Shown here piece after piece: positions 16,724 through 27,360 of a stretch of 64,000 nucleotides of DNA (positions are counted from its first letter, which is position 1; each line of letters begins with the position of its first letter). The stretch is from Providencia sp. PROV188. GTDB lineage: Bacteria; Pseudomonadota; Gammaproteobacteria; Enterobacterales; Enterobacteriaceae. The notes under the pieces are model-generated. The model was not told where the DNA came from. It saw only the letters and a list, made by a program, of their open reading frames with translations, and searched no databases. Location of the stretch: contig NZ_CP097291.1 in the NCBI RefSeq assembly GCF_027595165.1, positions 2,666,001 through 2,730,000 on the forward strand, read 5' to 3'. The position numbers and the translations under genes are program-made.

Positions 16724-19600
16724 TTACATATACTCATCAATAGGCACACAAGAGCAATGTAAATGGCGGTCGCCATAAACATCATCAAGGCGTTTTACCG
16801 CTGGCCAGTACTTGTTCACTCGTGTTGCATGAGATGGGAATACCGCCAATTCACGGCTATAGCTATGACCCCACTCTTCTGCCAACTCAGTTTGAACGTG
16901 TGGCGCATTGACTAACGGGTTATCTTCCAGCGTCCATTTACCTTGAACCACTTGATCAATCTCATCGCGGATAGCCAGCATTGCATCGATAAAGCGATCG
17001 ATTTCCACAATACTTTCTGACTCAGTAGGTTCGATCATCAACGTACCTGCAACTGGGAATGACATGGTTGGCGCATGGAAACCATAGTCAATCAAGCGCT
17101 TAGCAATATCCAGCTCACTGATGCCTGTATCTTTCTTGATTGGACGTAGATCCACGATACATTCATGAGCCACATAACCTTCTTGTCCGGTATAGAGGAT
17201 CTCATAGCGACTCGCTAAACGCTTCGCAATATAGTTAGCGTTCAAGATTGCCACTTGGCTGGCTTTTCTCAGCCCATGAGAGCCCATCATTCGGATATAC
17301 ATCCAGCTAATTGGCAGAATAGAAGCGCTACCAAATGGCGCAGCAGAAACCGCACCTTGTTCGGTTAGCATTTCTTGAGTGACGACAGAGTGCCCTGGTA
17401 CAAACGGTGCTAAATGTTTCTTCACACCGATAGGTCCCATACCTGGGCCGCCACCGCCATGAGGAATACAGAAGGTTTTATGTAAGTTCAAGTGAGACAC
17501 ATCCGCGCCGATAAAGCCCGGTGTTGTCAGCCCCACTTGTGCGTTCATATTCGCGCCATCTAAGTAAACTTGCCCGCCATATTGGTGGATAATTTCACAC
17601 ACTTCGCGAATGCTCTCTTCATACACACCGTGAGTTGACGGGTAAGTCACCATCACGCATGAGAGCGCTGCACTGTGCTCCTGCGCTTTTTCTCGCAGGT
17701 CAGCAAGGTCAATGTTACCTTCATCATCACAGCGTACCACCACCACTTCCATACCCGCCATGTGAGCAGAGGCTGGGTTAGTTCCGTGAGCAGAGGCTGG
17801 GATCAAACAAATATTACGTGCGCCTTCATTGCGGCTTTCATGGTAACGACGGATTGCTAACAGACCCGCATATTCCCCTTGAGCCCCTGAGTTAGGTTGC
17901 ATACAGACAGCATCATATCCCGTCAATTGCACTAGCCAGTGGGAAAGCTGCTCAATCATTTGATGATAACCTTGCGCCTGCTCCGGTGGACAGAACGGGT
18001 GTAACTCACCAAATTCAGGCCACGTAATTGGCAGCATTTCCGCAGCAGCGTTAAGTTTCATAGTGCAAGAACCTAATGGGATCATCGCTTGGTTCAACGC
18101 TAAATCCTTACGCTCTAAGCTGTGCATGTAGCGCATCATTTCCGTTTCGCTATGATAACGATGGAAATTTGGATGGGATAAAATCACGTCATCACGCAAC
18201 ATGGCTGCTGGAATTGCACTTTCACTTTCCGAAACTTGCTTATCTAATTTTTCGAAATCCAGTTTTTGGTCAGTACCCGTGATCACAAAGAACAGTTCGT
18301 TGAGATCTTGGCGAGTGGTAATTTCACTGAACGTAACACCCACTGCACCGTGAATATCTGTCCGTAAGTTTATTTTTGCTTTTTCAGCGCGCGCTAAGAC
18401 CGCCGCTTTGTCTGCTACTTCGATAGCCAGAGTATCGAACCACGTTTTATGGCGCAGAGCGATGCCTGACTCTGTAAGCGCTTTCGCAAAAATTGAGCTA
18501 AAGCGATGAATGCGCTGAGCAATCATTTTCAAGCCTTCAGGCCCATGATACACCGCATACATCGCGGCAATATTGGCCAGTAAAACTTGGGAAGTACAAA
18601 TGTTGGAGTTCGCTTTTTCACGGCGGATATGCTGTTCACGAGTTTGCATCGCCATACGTAGCGCAGTATGACCTGCAGCATCACGAGAGACCCCGATAAT
18701 GCGTCCCGGCATCGCACGTTTGAATTCATCTTTACACGCAAAGAATGCAGCATGAGGGCCACCATAACCCATTGGTACACCAAAACGCTGCGCTGAGCCG
18801 AAAACAATGTCAGCCCCTTGTTTTGCAGGTGCTGTCAATAACACTAATGCCATCATATCGGCAGCCACACAGCTGACAATATTCTTCGCTTTTAGTTTGG
18901 TAAATAACTCGCTGTAATCATGAATATTCCCTGTGGTGCCAACTTGTTGCAGTAATGCACCAAACACACCTTCATGTTCCAGCACTTTTTCCGCACTGTC
19001 GACAATCACTTCAAAGCCAAATGTGCCTGCACGAGTCCGCACAACATCAAGGGTTTGAGGATGGACGTCATCCGCAACGAAAAAGCGTTCTGCATTTTTC
19101 AATTTACTGATGCGTTTTGCCATCGCCATGGCTTCTGCTGCCGCTGTCGCTTCATCCAGCAAAGAAGCTGATGCTAAATCTAAGCCCGTTAAATCAATCG
19201 TTAATTGCTGGAAATTCAGCAGTGACTCAAGACGACCTTGGGAAACTTCGGGCTGATAAGGGGTATAAGCCGTATACCAGCCTGGGTTTTCGAGCAAATT
19301 ACGTAAGATAACAGGAGGAAGGATCACTGGGGCATAGCCCATGCCGATATAACTTTTATAACGTTTATTTAGGGAAGCAATCCCTTTTAATTCTGCGAGC
19401 GCTTCTTGCTCGGTTGCACCACCGCCGACTCTTGGTGGCTCAGGCAGTAAAATGGCTTTCGGGACAATTTTGTCCATTAAATTATCGAGGGAAGTCGCGC
19501 CAACAGTACCTAACATGGTTTTTATTTGTTGTTCTGATGACCCTATATGGCGCGAGATAAATTCTGAACGGTTTTCTAGTTGACTCAGTGACATCGACAT
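16724..19600 (-). CDS. gcvP: Glycine dehydrogenase (decarboxylating), P protein
   Basis: 958 residues, full length. The protein has two homologous PLP-transferase halves; the cofactor lysine is Lys708 in [16 protein letters not shown], and the glycine-rich GSCTMKLNA block lies before it. It decarboxylates glycine and passes the aminomethyl group to the lipoyl arm of GcvH. It is the last gene of gcvT-gcvH-gcvP, 190 bases after gcvH; that gap carries a strong stem-loop (19739-19776). GGGAA lies before the chosen ATG. Confidence 0.97.
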   Translation of the reverse strand: MSMSLSQLENRSEFISRHIGSSEQQIKTMLGTVGATSLDNLMDKIVPKAILLPEPPRVGGGATEQEALAELKGIASLNKRYKSYIGMGYAPVILPPVILRNLLENPGWYTAYTPYQPEVSQGRLESLLNFQQLTIDLTGLDLASASLLDEATAAAEAMAMAKRISKLKNAERFFVADDVHPQTLDVVRTRAGTFGFEVIVDSAEKVLEHEGVFGALLQQVGTTGNIHDYSELFTKLKAKNIVSCVAADMMALVLLTAPAKQGADIVFGSAQRFGVPMGYGGPHAAFFACKDEFKRAMPGRIIGVSRDAAGHTALRMAMQTREQHIRREKANSNICTSQVLLANIAAMYAVYHGPEGLKMIAQRIHRFSSIFAKALTESGIALRHKTWFDTLAIEVADKAAVLARAEKAKINLRTDIHGAVGVTFSEITTRQDLNELFFVITGTDQKLDFEKLDKQVSESESAIPAAMLRDDVILSHPNFHRYHSETEMMRYMHSLERKDLALNQAMIPLGSCTMKLNAAAEMLPITWPEFGELHPFCPPEQAQGYHQMIEQLSHWLVQLTGYDAVCMQPNSGAQGEYAGLLAIRRYHESRNEGARNICLIPASAHGTNPASAHMAGMEVVVVRCDDEGNIDLADLREKAQEHSAALSCVMVTYPSTHGVYEESIREVCEIIHQYGGQVYLDGANMNAQVGLTTPGFIGADVSHLNLHKTFCIPHGGGGPGMGPIGVKKHLAPFVPGHSVVTQEMLTEQGAVSAAPFGSASILPISWMYIRMMGSHGLRKASQVAILNANYIAKRLASRYEILYTGQEGYVAHECIVDLRPIKKDTGISELDIAKRLIDYGFHAPTMSFPVAGTLMIEPTESESIVEIDRFIDAMLAIRDEIDQVVQGKWTLEDNPLVNAPHVQTELAEEWGHSYSRELAVFPSHATRVNKYWPAVKRLDDVYGDRHLHCSCVPIDEYM

Positions 19601-19738
19601 ATCTGTGTTCCCATCCTTTTTGCTATGCGTAGCGTAGGTTATAAGACTCTAGCGATGATAAAACCTATTGATAAACTGCGAGATAAGTAGACTAGTTCAA
19701 ACTAACCTTGGTTAAAAATATTCATTATGTTCTTGATA

Positions 19739-19776
19739 TTTCGCACTGTAGCAAGCGATCACACTACAGTGCGAAA
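19739..19776 (-). other. Stem-loop between gcvH and gcvP
   Basis: TTTCGCACTGTAG (19739-19751) pairs perfectly with CTACAGTGCGAAA (19764-19776) around a 12-base loop. No T run follows in the direction of transcription, so it is more likely a processing or stability element than a terminator. Confidence 0.6.
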
Positions 19777-19790
19777 CATGATGCTGTGGA

Positions 19791-20183
19791 TTACTCTTCC
19801 GCAGCGATCATGCTCAGATAACCTTGAGCATCGATAAGGTCAGCTAACTGAGAGTCATCGCTCATCTTAATACGGAAAATCCAGCCTTCTTGATATGGCG
19901 ATTCGTTCACCAGCTCTGGAGAGTCGCTGAGTGCACTGTTAACTGCAATAATTTCACCACTAATCGGTGCATAAATATCGGATGCTGCTTTCACAGATTC
20001 AACGACAGCACAGTCGTCCCCTGCGCTCACTACATCACCCACATCGGGTAAATCAACAAACACCATATCGCCTAAAGTTTCTTGCGCATGTTCAGTAATA
20101 CCCACAGTGAACTCACCGTTTCCTTCATCACGCAGCCATTCGTGTTCGCGGGTATATCTTAATTCTTTAGGTGCATTGCTCAT
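19791..20183 (-). CDS. gcvH: Glycine cleavage system H protein
   Basis: 130 residues, the usual size. The lipoylated lysine is Lys65 in [14 protein letters not shown]. It shuttles the aminomethyl group from GcvP to GcvT and is reoxidised by Lpd (also encoded in this window). GAGAGG lies before the ATG. It follows gcvT by 92 bases in the same operon. Confidence 0.97.
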   Translation of the reverse strand: MSNAPKELRYTREHEWLRDEGNGEFTVGITEHAQETLGDMVFVDLPDVGDVVSAGDDCAVVESVKAASDIYAPISGEIIAVNSALSDSPELVNESPYQEGWIFRIKMSDDSQLADLIDAQGYLSMIAAEE

Positions 20184-20275
20184 TTCTAGCCTCTCTTTTG
20201 ATTCTGACCATATGTTCTTGAGAAAAAGTTTTTGAGAAAACGTTTTAAAATCAATTTGTATTAGAAAATATCTAA

Positions 20276-21370
20276 TTACACTAATGCCTTACCTTCACGG
20301 ACAAATCCTGGTTTTACCACTTCAACCGGCATTTCCCGCTGACGAATTTCAACGATGGCGTGATTTTTAATGTCACCCGGTACACGCGCTAGCGCGATAC
20401 TGAAACCTAACGTTGGAGAGAATGAACCACTAGTGATCACTCCCTCATGCAATTTACCTGATTCATCCGTAAAGCGCACAACCTGTTCAGCACGTAAAAT
20501 GCCTTTTTCGCGCATCACGATACCCACCAGCTTATCGGTACCTTTCGCTCGCTGTTTTTCCAACGCTTCACGGCCAATAAAGTTTCTGTCTTGCGGCTCC
20601 CAAGCAATTGTCCACCCCATATTGGCCGCTAATGGAGAAATAGACTCATCCATATCTTGCCCATAGAGATTCATACCCGCTTCAAGACGCAGAGTATCAC
20701 GAGCGCCTAAACCTGCTGGATGAACGCCTGCCTTCAGTAATTTATGCCAGAAATCCACGATATGCTGTTTCGGCATCGCAATTTCATACCCTTTTTCACC
20801 GGTGTAGCCCGTGGTCGCAATAAACAGATCGCCAGTTTGAACACCATAAAAAGGCTTCATATCTTTGATGGCAGCACGTTGTTCTTCAGTCAGCAACGTG
20901 TGAACTTTTTCTTGAGATTTCGGACCTTGAACGGCAACTAATGCCAAATCATCACGTACAGTAATCGCGACCGCATAATCTTTCGCGTGCTGCTCAATCC
21001 ATGCTATGTCTTTGTCTCGCGTCGCAGAGTTAACCACAAGGCGGTAGAAATCATCTTCAAGGTAATAAACAATCAGGTCATCAATCACACCACCTGATGC
21101 ATTCAGCATACCTGTATACAGTGCGCGACCTTTGATGGTGAGCTTAGCAATATCATTGGCGAGAAGATAACGAAGAAAATCGCGGCAACCTTCGCCATGT
21201 AGGTCAACAATCGTCATGTGGGAAACATCAAACATTCCTGCATCGGTTCGAACAATATTATGTTCGTTGATTTGTGAACCATAGTGCAGTGGCATCATCC
21301 AGCCATGAAAATCCACCATTTTTGCGCCGCAGGCTATATGCTCATCATATAGAGTCGTTTGCTTTACCAT
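20276..21370 (-). CDS. gcvT: Aminomethyltransferase, T protein
   Basis: I place the start at 21370 ([11 protein letters not shown]...), where AGAGGG lies five bases before the ATG; the open frame extends to 21463 without support. This gives 364 residues, as in E. coli. It carries the folate-binding GcvT domain, with the YTGEKGYEI segment and the C-terminal barrel. It transfers the methylene group to tetrahydrofolate and releases ammonia. It is first in the gcvTHP operon and is preceded by a long control region with a candidate GcvA site (21696-21735). Confidence 0.96.
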   Translation of the reverse strand: MVKQTTLYDEHIACGAKMVDFHGWMMPLHYGSQINEHNIVRTDAGMFDVSHMTIVDLHGEGCRDFLRYLLANDIAKLTIKGRALYTGMLNASGGVIDDLIVYYLEDDFYRLVVNSATRDKDIAWIEQHAKDYAVAITVRDDLALVAVQGPKSQEKVHTLLTEEQRAAIKDMKPFYGVQTGDLFIATTGYTGEKGYEIAMPKQHIVDFWHKLLKAGVHPAGLGARDTLRLEAGMNLYGQDMDESISPLAANMGWTIAWEPQDRNFIGREALEKQRAKGTDKLVGIVMREKGILRAEQVVRFTDESGKLHEGVITSGSFSPTLGFSIALARVPGDIKNHAIVEIRQREMPVEVVKPGFVREGKALV

Positions 21371-21695
21371 GAATACCCTCTTTACATTACTGTGTCTGAT
21401 GGGGTGATTGCGTAATGAACGGCATAAATTTTTTTCTGTGAACCCCGTTTCATCAAAACGCAAATCATCGGATTTGATTCAAAACCGCTAACATTCAAAA
21501 TTGGATGCTATAAATAAAAATAGGGTGATGTACTCTCTGTATTACTGATTGCGCCCTCACATTACCAGTGGTTTTTGTTAAATAATTGAGAACGATCACT
21601 CAATCCCTTCATATTTGGCTTATTAGTGCGCAAAAAATCATCGTAATTGAGACTTAACCCAAAAATGTGGACAAATTCAGAAAAACACATAAATT

Positions 21696-21735
21696 AGAAA
21701 AACTAATCCGAAATCATGGGTAAATTAGTTTTTCT
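21696..21735 (-). promoter_or_regulatory. Inverted repeat, candidate distal GcvA site
   Basis: AGAAAAACTAAT (21696-21707) and ATTAGTTTTTCT (21724-21735) form a perfect 12-base inverted repeat with a 16-base spacer. Each arm contains CTAAT, the reported core of GcvA sites. The distance of about 330-365 bases before the gcvT start fits the far-upstream GcvA sites of E. coli. The assignment is an inference. Confidence 0.4.
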
Positions 21736-21787
21736 CAGCTATTGCTAGGCAAGACTGGTTGCGAACAAAATGGAAAGAGAAATAAAA

Positions 21788-21819
21788 AACCTGAGTATTT
21801 AAAATTAAACACTCAGGTT
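21788..21819 (-). terminator. Terminator of the ubiI operon
   Basis: AACCTGAGT (21788-21796) pairs with ACTCAGGTT (21811-21819); on the minus strand a T-rich run (TTTTTTATTT) follows. It lies 27 bases after the ubiI stop. Confidence 0.85.
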
Positions 21820-21845
21820 ATTTGGAAGAGAAAATTCAGACGGAA

Positions 21846-23072
21846 TTAAGCGTTATTAGTCGGTAGTTGCTTTAGCCATTTTGGCATATCCGATAAGCCC
21901 ATCGCGTGGTTTAGTAGTTGAGGCTTAACACCCGGTAAACTGTCCGCTAAAACAAGACCAATATCTCGCAGCAATTTCTTCGCAGGGTTGTTGCCATCAA
22001 ACAGTTCACGGAAACCTTGCATTCCCGCTAACATCACCGCTGCGCTGTGCTTGCGGCTACGTTCATAATCACGCAAATAGAAATATTGACCAAAATCTTT
22101 GCCTTCACGATGTAGCCTTCTGATTTCACCAATCAGCATAGCGACGTCCATAAAACCAAGATTCACCCCTTGGCCCGCCAAAGGATGAATGGTGTGAGCC
22201 GCATCCCCGAGTAGCGCTAAACGCTGCGCCGCAAACTGACGCGCATAACGTCCGGTTAATGGGATAGTTAAACGGTCGCTTTCTAATTGGCAAAAACCTA
22301 AATTAACATCAAATGCGACGGTCAATTCTTTCTCAAATTCTAACTTATCTAAATCTTGACGACGCGCAGCGGCTAAGTTTGGCTGAGACCAAACAATCGA
22401 ACATAAGTGCGGGTCGCTTAGCGGTAAGAACGCGAGGATGCCTTCCCCATTAAAAGCCTGGCGAGCAATACCTTCATGGGAACGTTCGGTTCGAATAGTT
22501 GCTACCAGTGCGGTATGTTCATAATCCCAGAAAGTGAGCGGAATATCTGCATGACTACGCAGCCATGAATTTGCGCCGTCAGCCCCGACTATCAAGCGAG
22601 CCGTCAGCATATTTTCATCATCTAACGTGATGAAAACGTCATTTTCTCCCCATACCACCTTCTTGATGGTTGCAGGGGCCAGTAAAGTTACATCACGCAA
22701 TTGGCTGGCTTTTTGCCATAAGGCATCGCGCACCACATTGTTTTCAACGATATGACCTAAATGCGAGAGATTTTGGTCTTTAGCAGAAAAAGCAATACGA
22801 CCGAAACTGTGGTTATCCCACACTTCCATCCCGCTATAGGCGGCAGCACGCATCCCTTTGATTGCTGACCATACATCTAAATGAGTCAATAATTTTTCAC
22901 TGGCGGCATTGATTGCCGACACGCGTAGCGCATGGGGATCGTTAGCAGAGAATGGCGTTTTAGGTGGATGGTTTTCAACGACCGCCACACGTAAACCACT
23001 GCCTTCGAGTCCACATGCCAGTGCGAGTCCAACCATACCACCACCGGCGATAACCACATCAAACGATTGCAT
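21846..23072 (-). CDS. ubiI: Ubiquinone C5-hydroxylase UbiI (VisC)
   Basis: The start at 23072 (MQSFDVVIAGGGMVG...) is chosen for AGAGGA eight bases upstream, giving 408 residues. FAD-monooxygenase motifs: GxGxxG (AGGGMVGLALACGLEG), DG (VGADGANSWLR) and GD (LLGDAAHTIHPLAGQGVNLGF). It hydroxylates C5 of the ubiquinone ring in the aerobic pathway. Paralogous to ubiH directly upstream; order and position in pepP-ubiH-ubiI match E. coli, which identifies it against UbiH and UbiF. Confidence 0.95.
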   Translation of the reverse strand: MQSFDVVIAGGGMVGLALACGLEGSGLRVAVVENHPPKTPFSANDPHALRVSAINAASEKLLTHLDVWSAIKGMRAAAYSGMEVWDNHSFGRIAFSAKDQNLSHLGHIVENNVVRDALWQKASQLRDVTLLAPATIKKVVWGENDVFITLDDENMLTARLIVGADGANSWLRSHADIPLTFWDYEHTALVATIRTERSHEGIARQAFNGEGILAFLPLSDPHLCSIVWSQPNLAAARRQDLDKLEFEKELTVAFDVNLGFCQLESDRLTIPLTGRYARQFAAQRLALLGDAAHTIHPLAGQGVNLGFMDVAMLIGEIRRLHREGKDFGQYFYLRDYERSRKHSAAVMLAGMQGFRELFDGNNPAKKLLRDIGLVLADSLPGVKPQLLNHAMGLSDMPKWLKQLPTNNA

Positions 23073-23097
23073 ATTTTTATTCCTCTTAGTTTTGTGG

Positions 23098-24276
23098 TTA
23101 TTTATGTGCGACCCAGCCAAGGGTTTGGCGGGCTAAAACATCACGAACAGGCGGCAACATCTCCATCGCCATCAGGCCTAAATTACGCCCCACAATTAAT
23201 GGGAAGCAACGATTAGCAAATAAGCGCACCAGACCATCGGTCATGGTGACTGTTTTTTCTCGATCGGCTAATCGGGTTTGTTGGTACTGACTTAGCAATG
23301 AATAACTGCCAATATCTTGCTGATTATCATGAGCATTGACGACTAACTCAGCTAATTGCATGACATCACGGATCCCAAGGTTGAAACCTTGCCCTGCAAT
23401 TGGGTGTAATGTTTGCGCTGCATTTCCCACCAACGCAACACGGTGACTAACAGGATTCACCGCTTTTCTTAACACTAATGGGTAACAATTACGTTTACCA
23501 GCTTGGGTTATTTCCCCTAAACGCCAGCCAAATGCTTGCTGTAATTTGCGAATAAAGGTTTCATCATCCCACGCATTAATATCGTCAGCATGTTCTTGGC
23601 GATGACACCAAACTAACGAGCTACGCCCTTCAGACATAGGTAATAATGCCAAAGGACCAAATTCAGTAAAGCGTTCGAAGGCACGCCCTGCGGGGTCAAT
23701 CGATGTTTTCACATTGGCAATAATTGCCACTTGTCCATAATCATCTTGCTGCCATTGCATATTGCAAGCTTGACCAATCGCAGAACGGCTACCATCCGCC
23801 GCCACTAATAAACTGCCCGTGATTTGCTCACCGCTGTCTAACGTGACAGTCACGTTGTCCACTGTACGCTCAACATGCTCCACTTTAGCAGGACAATAAA
23901 GTGTAACGCCGGGTGCTTTACGTAACAGTGAAAATAAACGAGCACCTGCTTCATGCAATTCGATCACATTACCCAATTCAGTGATTTGGTGATCTTCAGC
24001 ATGAATATTAACAAACCCTGCATGCCCTCTATCGGACACATGAACGTGATTAATGGGGGTAACGCAATCAGCAAATGCAGACCAAACACCAATCGACGAT
24101 AGGTACTGGCAAGTGCCGTGCGCTAACGCAATCGCTCGTGCATCAAAGCCCGGATGCTGGTTATCCGGTTGAGATGCTTCGATTAGTGATACCGAAACAC
24201 GTCCTCGACTGAGTGATGAAATTGCCAGTGCCAATGTCGCGCCAGCCATTCCTCCCCCAACAATAATCACATTCAT
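23098..24276 (-). CDS. ubiH: 2-octaprenyl-6-methoxyphenol hydroxylase UbiH
   Basis: 392 residues, FAD-dependent monooxygenase with GGGMAGATLALAISS at the N terminus, VAADGSRSAIGQ and LVGNAAQTLHPIAGQGFNLGIRD near residue 285. It carries out the C1 hydroxylation of ubiquinone synthesis. Note that the usual GD motif reads GN here (LVGNAAQT), as also in E. coli UbiH. It lies 37 bases after pepP and 25 bases before ubiI. Confidence 0.95.
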   Translation of the reverse strand: MNVIIVGGGMAGATLALAISSLSRGRVSVSLIEASQPDNQHPGFDARAIALAHGTCQYLSSIGVWSAFADCVTPINHVHVSDRGHAGFVNIHAEDHQITELGNVIELHEAGARLFSLLRKAPGVTLYCPAKVEHVERTVDNVTVTLDSGEQITGSLLVAADGSRSAIGQACNMQWQQDDYGQVAIIANVKTSIDPAGRAFERFTEFGPLALLPMSEGRSSLVWCHRQEHADDINAWDDETFIRKLQQAFGWRLGEITQAGKRNCYPLVLRKAVNPVSHRVALVGNAAQTLHPIAGQGFNLGIRDVMQLAELVVNAHDNQQDIGSYSLLSQYQQTRLADREKTVTMTDGLVRLFANRCFPLIVGRNLGLMAMEMLPPVRDVLARQTLGWVAHK

Positions 24277-24313
24277 AGGTTGTTAATTACCTTCTATTAT
24301 TACTTTTTACTGC

Positions 24314-25636
24314 TTAACCTAAGCGTTTTTTAGCCGCCGCCATTAACGCTTCAATTTCATCAGGATCTTTAACGACCATCGCCGTTAAGTTTTCATTCCC
24401 ATCTTCAGTGATAAGAATGTCGTCTTCGATACGTACGCCAATACCACGGTATTGAGGCGGTACGTCAGCATCTGGCGCAATATATAATCCTGGTTCAATG
24501 GTTAGCACCATGCCCGGCTCTAAAATGCGGTCTCTTTCTACACCGTAAAAACCGACATCATGAACATCTAAGCCCAGCCAATGGCTTAAACCATGCATAA
24601 AAAATGGATGATACGCTTTGTTTTCGATCAATTGTTCGACGTCACCCTGCAAAATGCCTAATTTCACTAAGCCTTCTGTTTTAATGCGAACAATTTGACG
24701 AGTCACTTCGTGGATACTGGTGCCTGGGCGGTAAAGTTCTAATGCGGTGTTAATAGATTGAAGCACGATATCGTAAATTTCACGCTGTTCTTTGGTGAAT
24801 TTTCCGTTCACAGGGAAAGTTCGGGTGATATCCCCTGCGTAACCTTCTAACTCTGCACCGGCATCAATTAGGACTAAGTCCCCATCTTTCATCGCACATT
24901 CATTTTCTGTGTAGTGCAAAATGCAGGCGTTTTCGCCACTACCGACGATGGTGTTATAAGATGGGAAACGCGCACCATGGCGAGTAAATTCATACTCAAT
25001 CTCACCACAGAGTTGGTATTCATACATATTCGGGCGGCAAGTTTCCATTGCACGAATATGGGCTAATGCCGAAATTTCACCCGCTTTGCGCATGACGGCC
25101 ATTTCTGCATCCGACTTAAATAGGCGCATTTCGTGCACCATTGGACGCCAGTCAATGAGCGTGCGAGGGGCTTTTAAGTTGCGACGGCTTCCTCGACGCA
25201 GAACATCCAATGCACCGAAAACCAGTTTATCCGCGTAATCAAATTCACCTTGAGCGTGATAAACCACATCGAGACCATTGAGTAATTGATAAAGCTGGTC
25301 AACGATTTCATCGAATGGCAGCGCTTTATCAATACCTAATTTTTCTGGTGCAGCATCTTGTCCTAAGCGACGCCCAAACCAAATTTCTGCGGTAAGATCG
25401 CGAACACGGTTGAATAGCACGGTGTGGCTATGTTTCTCGTCACTTTTTATTAAAACTAAAACCGCTTCTGGCTCACTAAATCCAGTCAGATATAGAAAAT
25501 CACTGTGCTGGCGATACGGATATTCGCAATCCGCATTACGTTGTGCTTCAGGTGCTGAAAAAATAATAGCAGCACTTGCTGGCGCCATTTGAGCCAATAA
25601 TGCATTACGACGAGAAATAAATTCCTGCTTATTCAT
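24314..25636 (-). CDS. pepP: Xaa-Pro aminopeptidase II
   Basis: 440 residues, full length. The C-terminal pita-bread fold has the dinuclear metal ligands: Asp in LIDAGAELEGYAGDITR (two aspartates), His in HGLSHWLGLDVHDVG, Glu in LTIEPGLY and Glu in GVRIEDDIL. It removes N-terminal residues that precede proline. It sits between ygfB and ubiH as in E. coli; the gap to ygfB is 164 bases and contains nested pairings (25719-25791). Confidence 0.96.
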   Translation of the reverse strand: MNKQEFISRRNALLAQMAPASAAIIFSAPEAQRNADCEYPYRQHSDFLYLTGFSEPEAVLVLIKSDEKHSHTVLFNRVRDLTAEIWFGRRLGQDAAPEKLGIDKALPFDEIVDQLYQLLNGLDVVYHAQGEFDYADKLVFGALDVLRRGSRRNLKAPRTLIDWRPMVHEMRLFKSDAEMAVMRKAGEISALAHIRAMETCRPNMYEYQLCGEIEYEFTRHGARFPSYNTIVGSGENACILHYTENECAMKDGDLVLIDAGAELEGYAGDITRTFPVNGKFTKEQREIYDIVLQSINTALELYRPGTSIHEVTRQIVRIKTEGLVKLGILQGDVEQLIENKAYHPFFMHGLSHWLGLDVHDVGFYGVERDRILEPGMVLTIEPGLYIAPDADVPPQYRGIGVRIEDDILITEDGNENLTAMVVKDPDEIEALMAAAKKRLG

Positions 25637-25718
25637 ACCGTTATTGCCTTATTATTTGGGTTTTAGATTGGTTGCTTGTTTGATAATTAGCTAAAAATCA
25701 AACGGCAATCAGTTCAAA

Positions 25719-25791
25719 TTAGGTAAATCCGTTCCTTAACCGTAGGTGACTGACAATGCAGAAAGCCTACAGTTAGTGGGTCGCTACCTAA
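25719..25791 (-). other. Nested inverted repeats in the ygfB-pepP gap
   Basis: An outer pair TTAGGTA (25719-25725) / TACCTAA (25785-25791) encloses an inner pair GTAGG (25742-25746) / CCTAC (25766-25770). The RNA could fold into a two-part stem ahead of pepP. No T run is present. Confidence 0.35.
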
Positions 25792-25800
25792 TATTATAGA

Positions 25801-26379
25801 TTAGTGAAGAACGGGCTTGATATTCTCAACAGCGGTTGGGCCTTTTTTCGGCTCAGCCAATGCGATATAACACAGTTGAACGGCAACTCTCACATATTCA
25901 ACAACTTCTTCTAATGCTTGCTCTAACTCTTCTTGGTCTTCTTCTTCATCATAACCAAGCATACCGATGTTACGTAGATCGGTAATTACTTCACTAATCT
26001 CTTTTTTATCAGTCAGTTTAGGTTGAGCAACACCAATGCCAAGTAAGAAGTGGTTAACCCAGCCAGCTAGTGCATCCGCATGGTCAAACACAGAAGCGTC
26101 TTCATCCGGAAATAGCATATTGAATGCAAATTCGGTGTCATCTAATGCTTCAAATGTGAGGTCATACAGTTCACGCAGCGGTTGTGAAACGGTTTGCGGA
26201 AACGCAAGTCCGTCATTTGCTAGATCATGAACAAGGGTTTGCCAACCGAGGTCACGGCTTCCTCCACAAATCAGTCCGGTTATTAAACCATGGATCTCGG
26301 CGGCAGTGAGTGCGATTGAGTGCTGTTGGAGTAAGTTGTCCAACGATTCATAGTTAGGTAAAGATTTTTGTATAGACAT
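25801..26379 (-). CDS. ygfB: YgfB, UPF0149 family protein
   Basis: 192 residues, acidic, with the UPF0149/YecA-type core: [14 protein letters not shown] near residues 22-35, [25 protein letters not shown], and an acidic stretch [23 protein letters not shown]. The molecular role of enterobacterial YgfB is not settled; in Pseudomonas a homologue influences ampDh3 expression. It is the first gene of the ygfB-pepP-ubiH-ubiI order and is divergent from zapA. Confidence 0.93.
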   Translation of the reverse strand: MSIQKSLPNYESLDNLLQQHSIALTAAEIHGLITGLICGGSRDLGWQTLVHDLANDGLAFPQTVSQPLRELYDLTFEALDDTEFAFNMLFPDEDASVFDHADALAGWVNHFLLGIGVAQPKLTDKKEISEVITDLRNIGMLGYDEEEDQEELEQALEEVVEYVRVAVQLCYIALAEPKKGPTAVENIKPVLH

Positions 26380-26600
26380 CTGAATTCGTCATGTTAGCTT
26401 GGGATTCGTGATATGCTACCACCAAGGATAGCCGCTAGACCAGTCTGCTTTTTTTGTCTGAGTTATTATTAGCTTATTTTTATTCTAAACTAGTAATATA
26501 TCGCCAATGCCTATCTAAGCATAAGCTATGCAAAAATTAACAACATTTACGCCAAATGTCCTACTTTTATTGGCGAAAAAGATTTTAGTATGGAGGTATC

Positions 26601-26930
26601 ATGTCCGCACAACCCGTTGATATTCAGATTTTTGGGCGCTCTATGCGCGTTAATTGCCCAATAGAACAAAAAGAAGCGCTCTTAGAGTCAGCAAAAGAAT
26701 TAGAAGAACGCTTAAAAACGTTAAAAGACCGAAGCGGTGTCACTAACACTGAACAACTTATTTTCATTGTCGCATTGAACGTCTGTCACGAATTAGCACA
26801 AGAAAAGACAAAAACGCGCGATTATGCTTATAATATGGAAGAGAAAATAAAAGTATTGCAGCAGACGATTGAACAAGCGTTGCACGATCAGGTGAAAATC
26901 ACTGAGAGGCAGGTATTGCCCCTAGAGTAA
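26601..26930 (+). CDS. zapA: Cell division protein ZapA
   Basis: 109 residues, the usual length. An N-terminal small domain ([15 protein letters not shown]) leads into a long coiled-coil helix from about residue 70. ZapA binds and bundles FtsZ filaments at the division site. A perfect GGAGGT lies before the ATG. It is immediately upstream of 6S RNA and fau, as in E. coli; FtsZ and ZapD are encoded farther along this window. Confidence 0.95.
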   Translation: MSAQPVDIQIFGRSMRVNCPIEQKEALLESAKELEERLKTLKDRSGVTNTEQLIFIVALNVCHELAQEKTKTRDYAYNMEEKIKVLQQTIEQALHDQVKITERQVLPLE

Positions 26931-26979
26931 ATATGCTTATTAATCAATCACTAGTAAAATAATAAAACGAAAAATTAGG

Positions 26980-27007
26980 TTGCATTTACACTCTAATTTC
27001 GTACAAT
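26980..27007 (+). promoter_or_regulatory. Promoter of 6S RNA
   Basis: TTGCAT (26980-26985) and TACAAT (27002-27007) with a 16-base spacer form a good sigma-70 promoter, 33 bases before the mature 5' end of 6S RNA. The precursor would be trimmed at the 5' end. Confidence 0.6.
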
Positions 27008-27040
27008 GAAATCACTGAGTAACGAAAGTTCTCAAAACAA

Positions 27041-27224
27041 ATTTCTCTGAGATGCGCGTCAGTGGGTAAGTCCCCTGAGCCGATATTTCATACCAAACAG
27101 AATGTGGTTATTGCGCTGGTGAGCATGCCTGATTCGCTCAGGAAGCCTAAAGGTTGCTAAACTGCGTTCACCTTGAACCAAGGGTTCAAGGGTTACAGCC
27201 TACAACGGCATCTTGGAGACCTCC
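27041..27224 (+). ncRNA. ssrS: 6S RNA
   Basis: About 184 bases matching the E. coli 6S RNA in its conserved parts: ATTTCTCTGAGATG at the 5' end, CCCCTGAGCCGATATTTCAT, the central TGGTGAGCATGC, TTCACCTTGAACCAAGGG and GGTTACAGCC, and a closing GGCATCTTGGAGA that pairs with the 5' end. It mimics an open promoter, binds sigma-70 RNA polymerase and damps transcription in stationary phase. The place between zapA and fau is the conserved one. The exact ends are placed by comparison from memory. Confidence 0.95.
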
Positions 27225-27360
27225 CTTCTATTTAGTCTGCGCTGTATTCTTTGCACAAAATCTCAAACCCACACTAAAAATTACGTATTCCTATTCCTTG
27301 CGATATACTGTTTTGTAAATTTTTCCACGAGTTATCAACTTGATATTAGGAATATGATTT

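Larger units (their letters stand above)
21371..21845. other. gcvT control region and 3' region of ubiI
   Basis: A gap of 475 bases. It holds, from right to left, the terminator of the pepP-ubiH-ubiI operon (21788-21819), a 12-base inverted repeat with CTAAT cores (21696-21735), and about 320 further bases before gcvT without a gene. In E. coli this region binds GcvA, Lrp and PurR; apart from the repeat, no site is clear enough to name. Confidence 0.6.
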
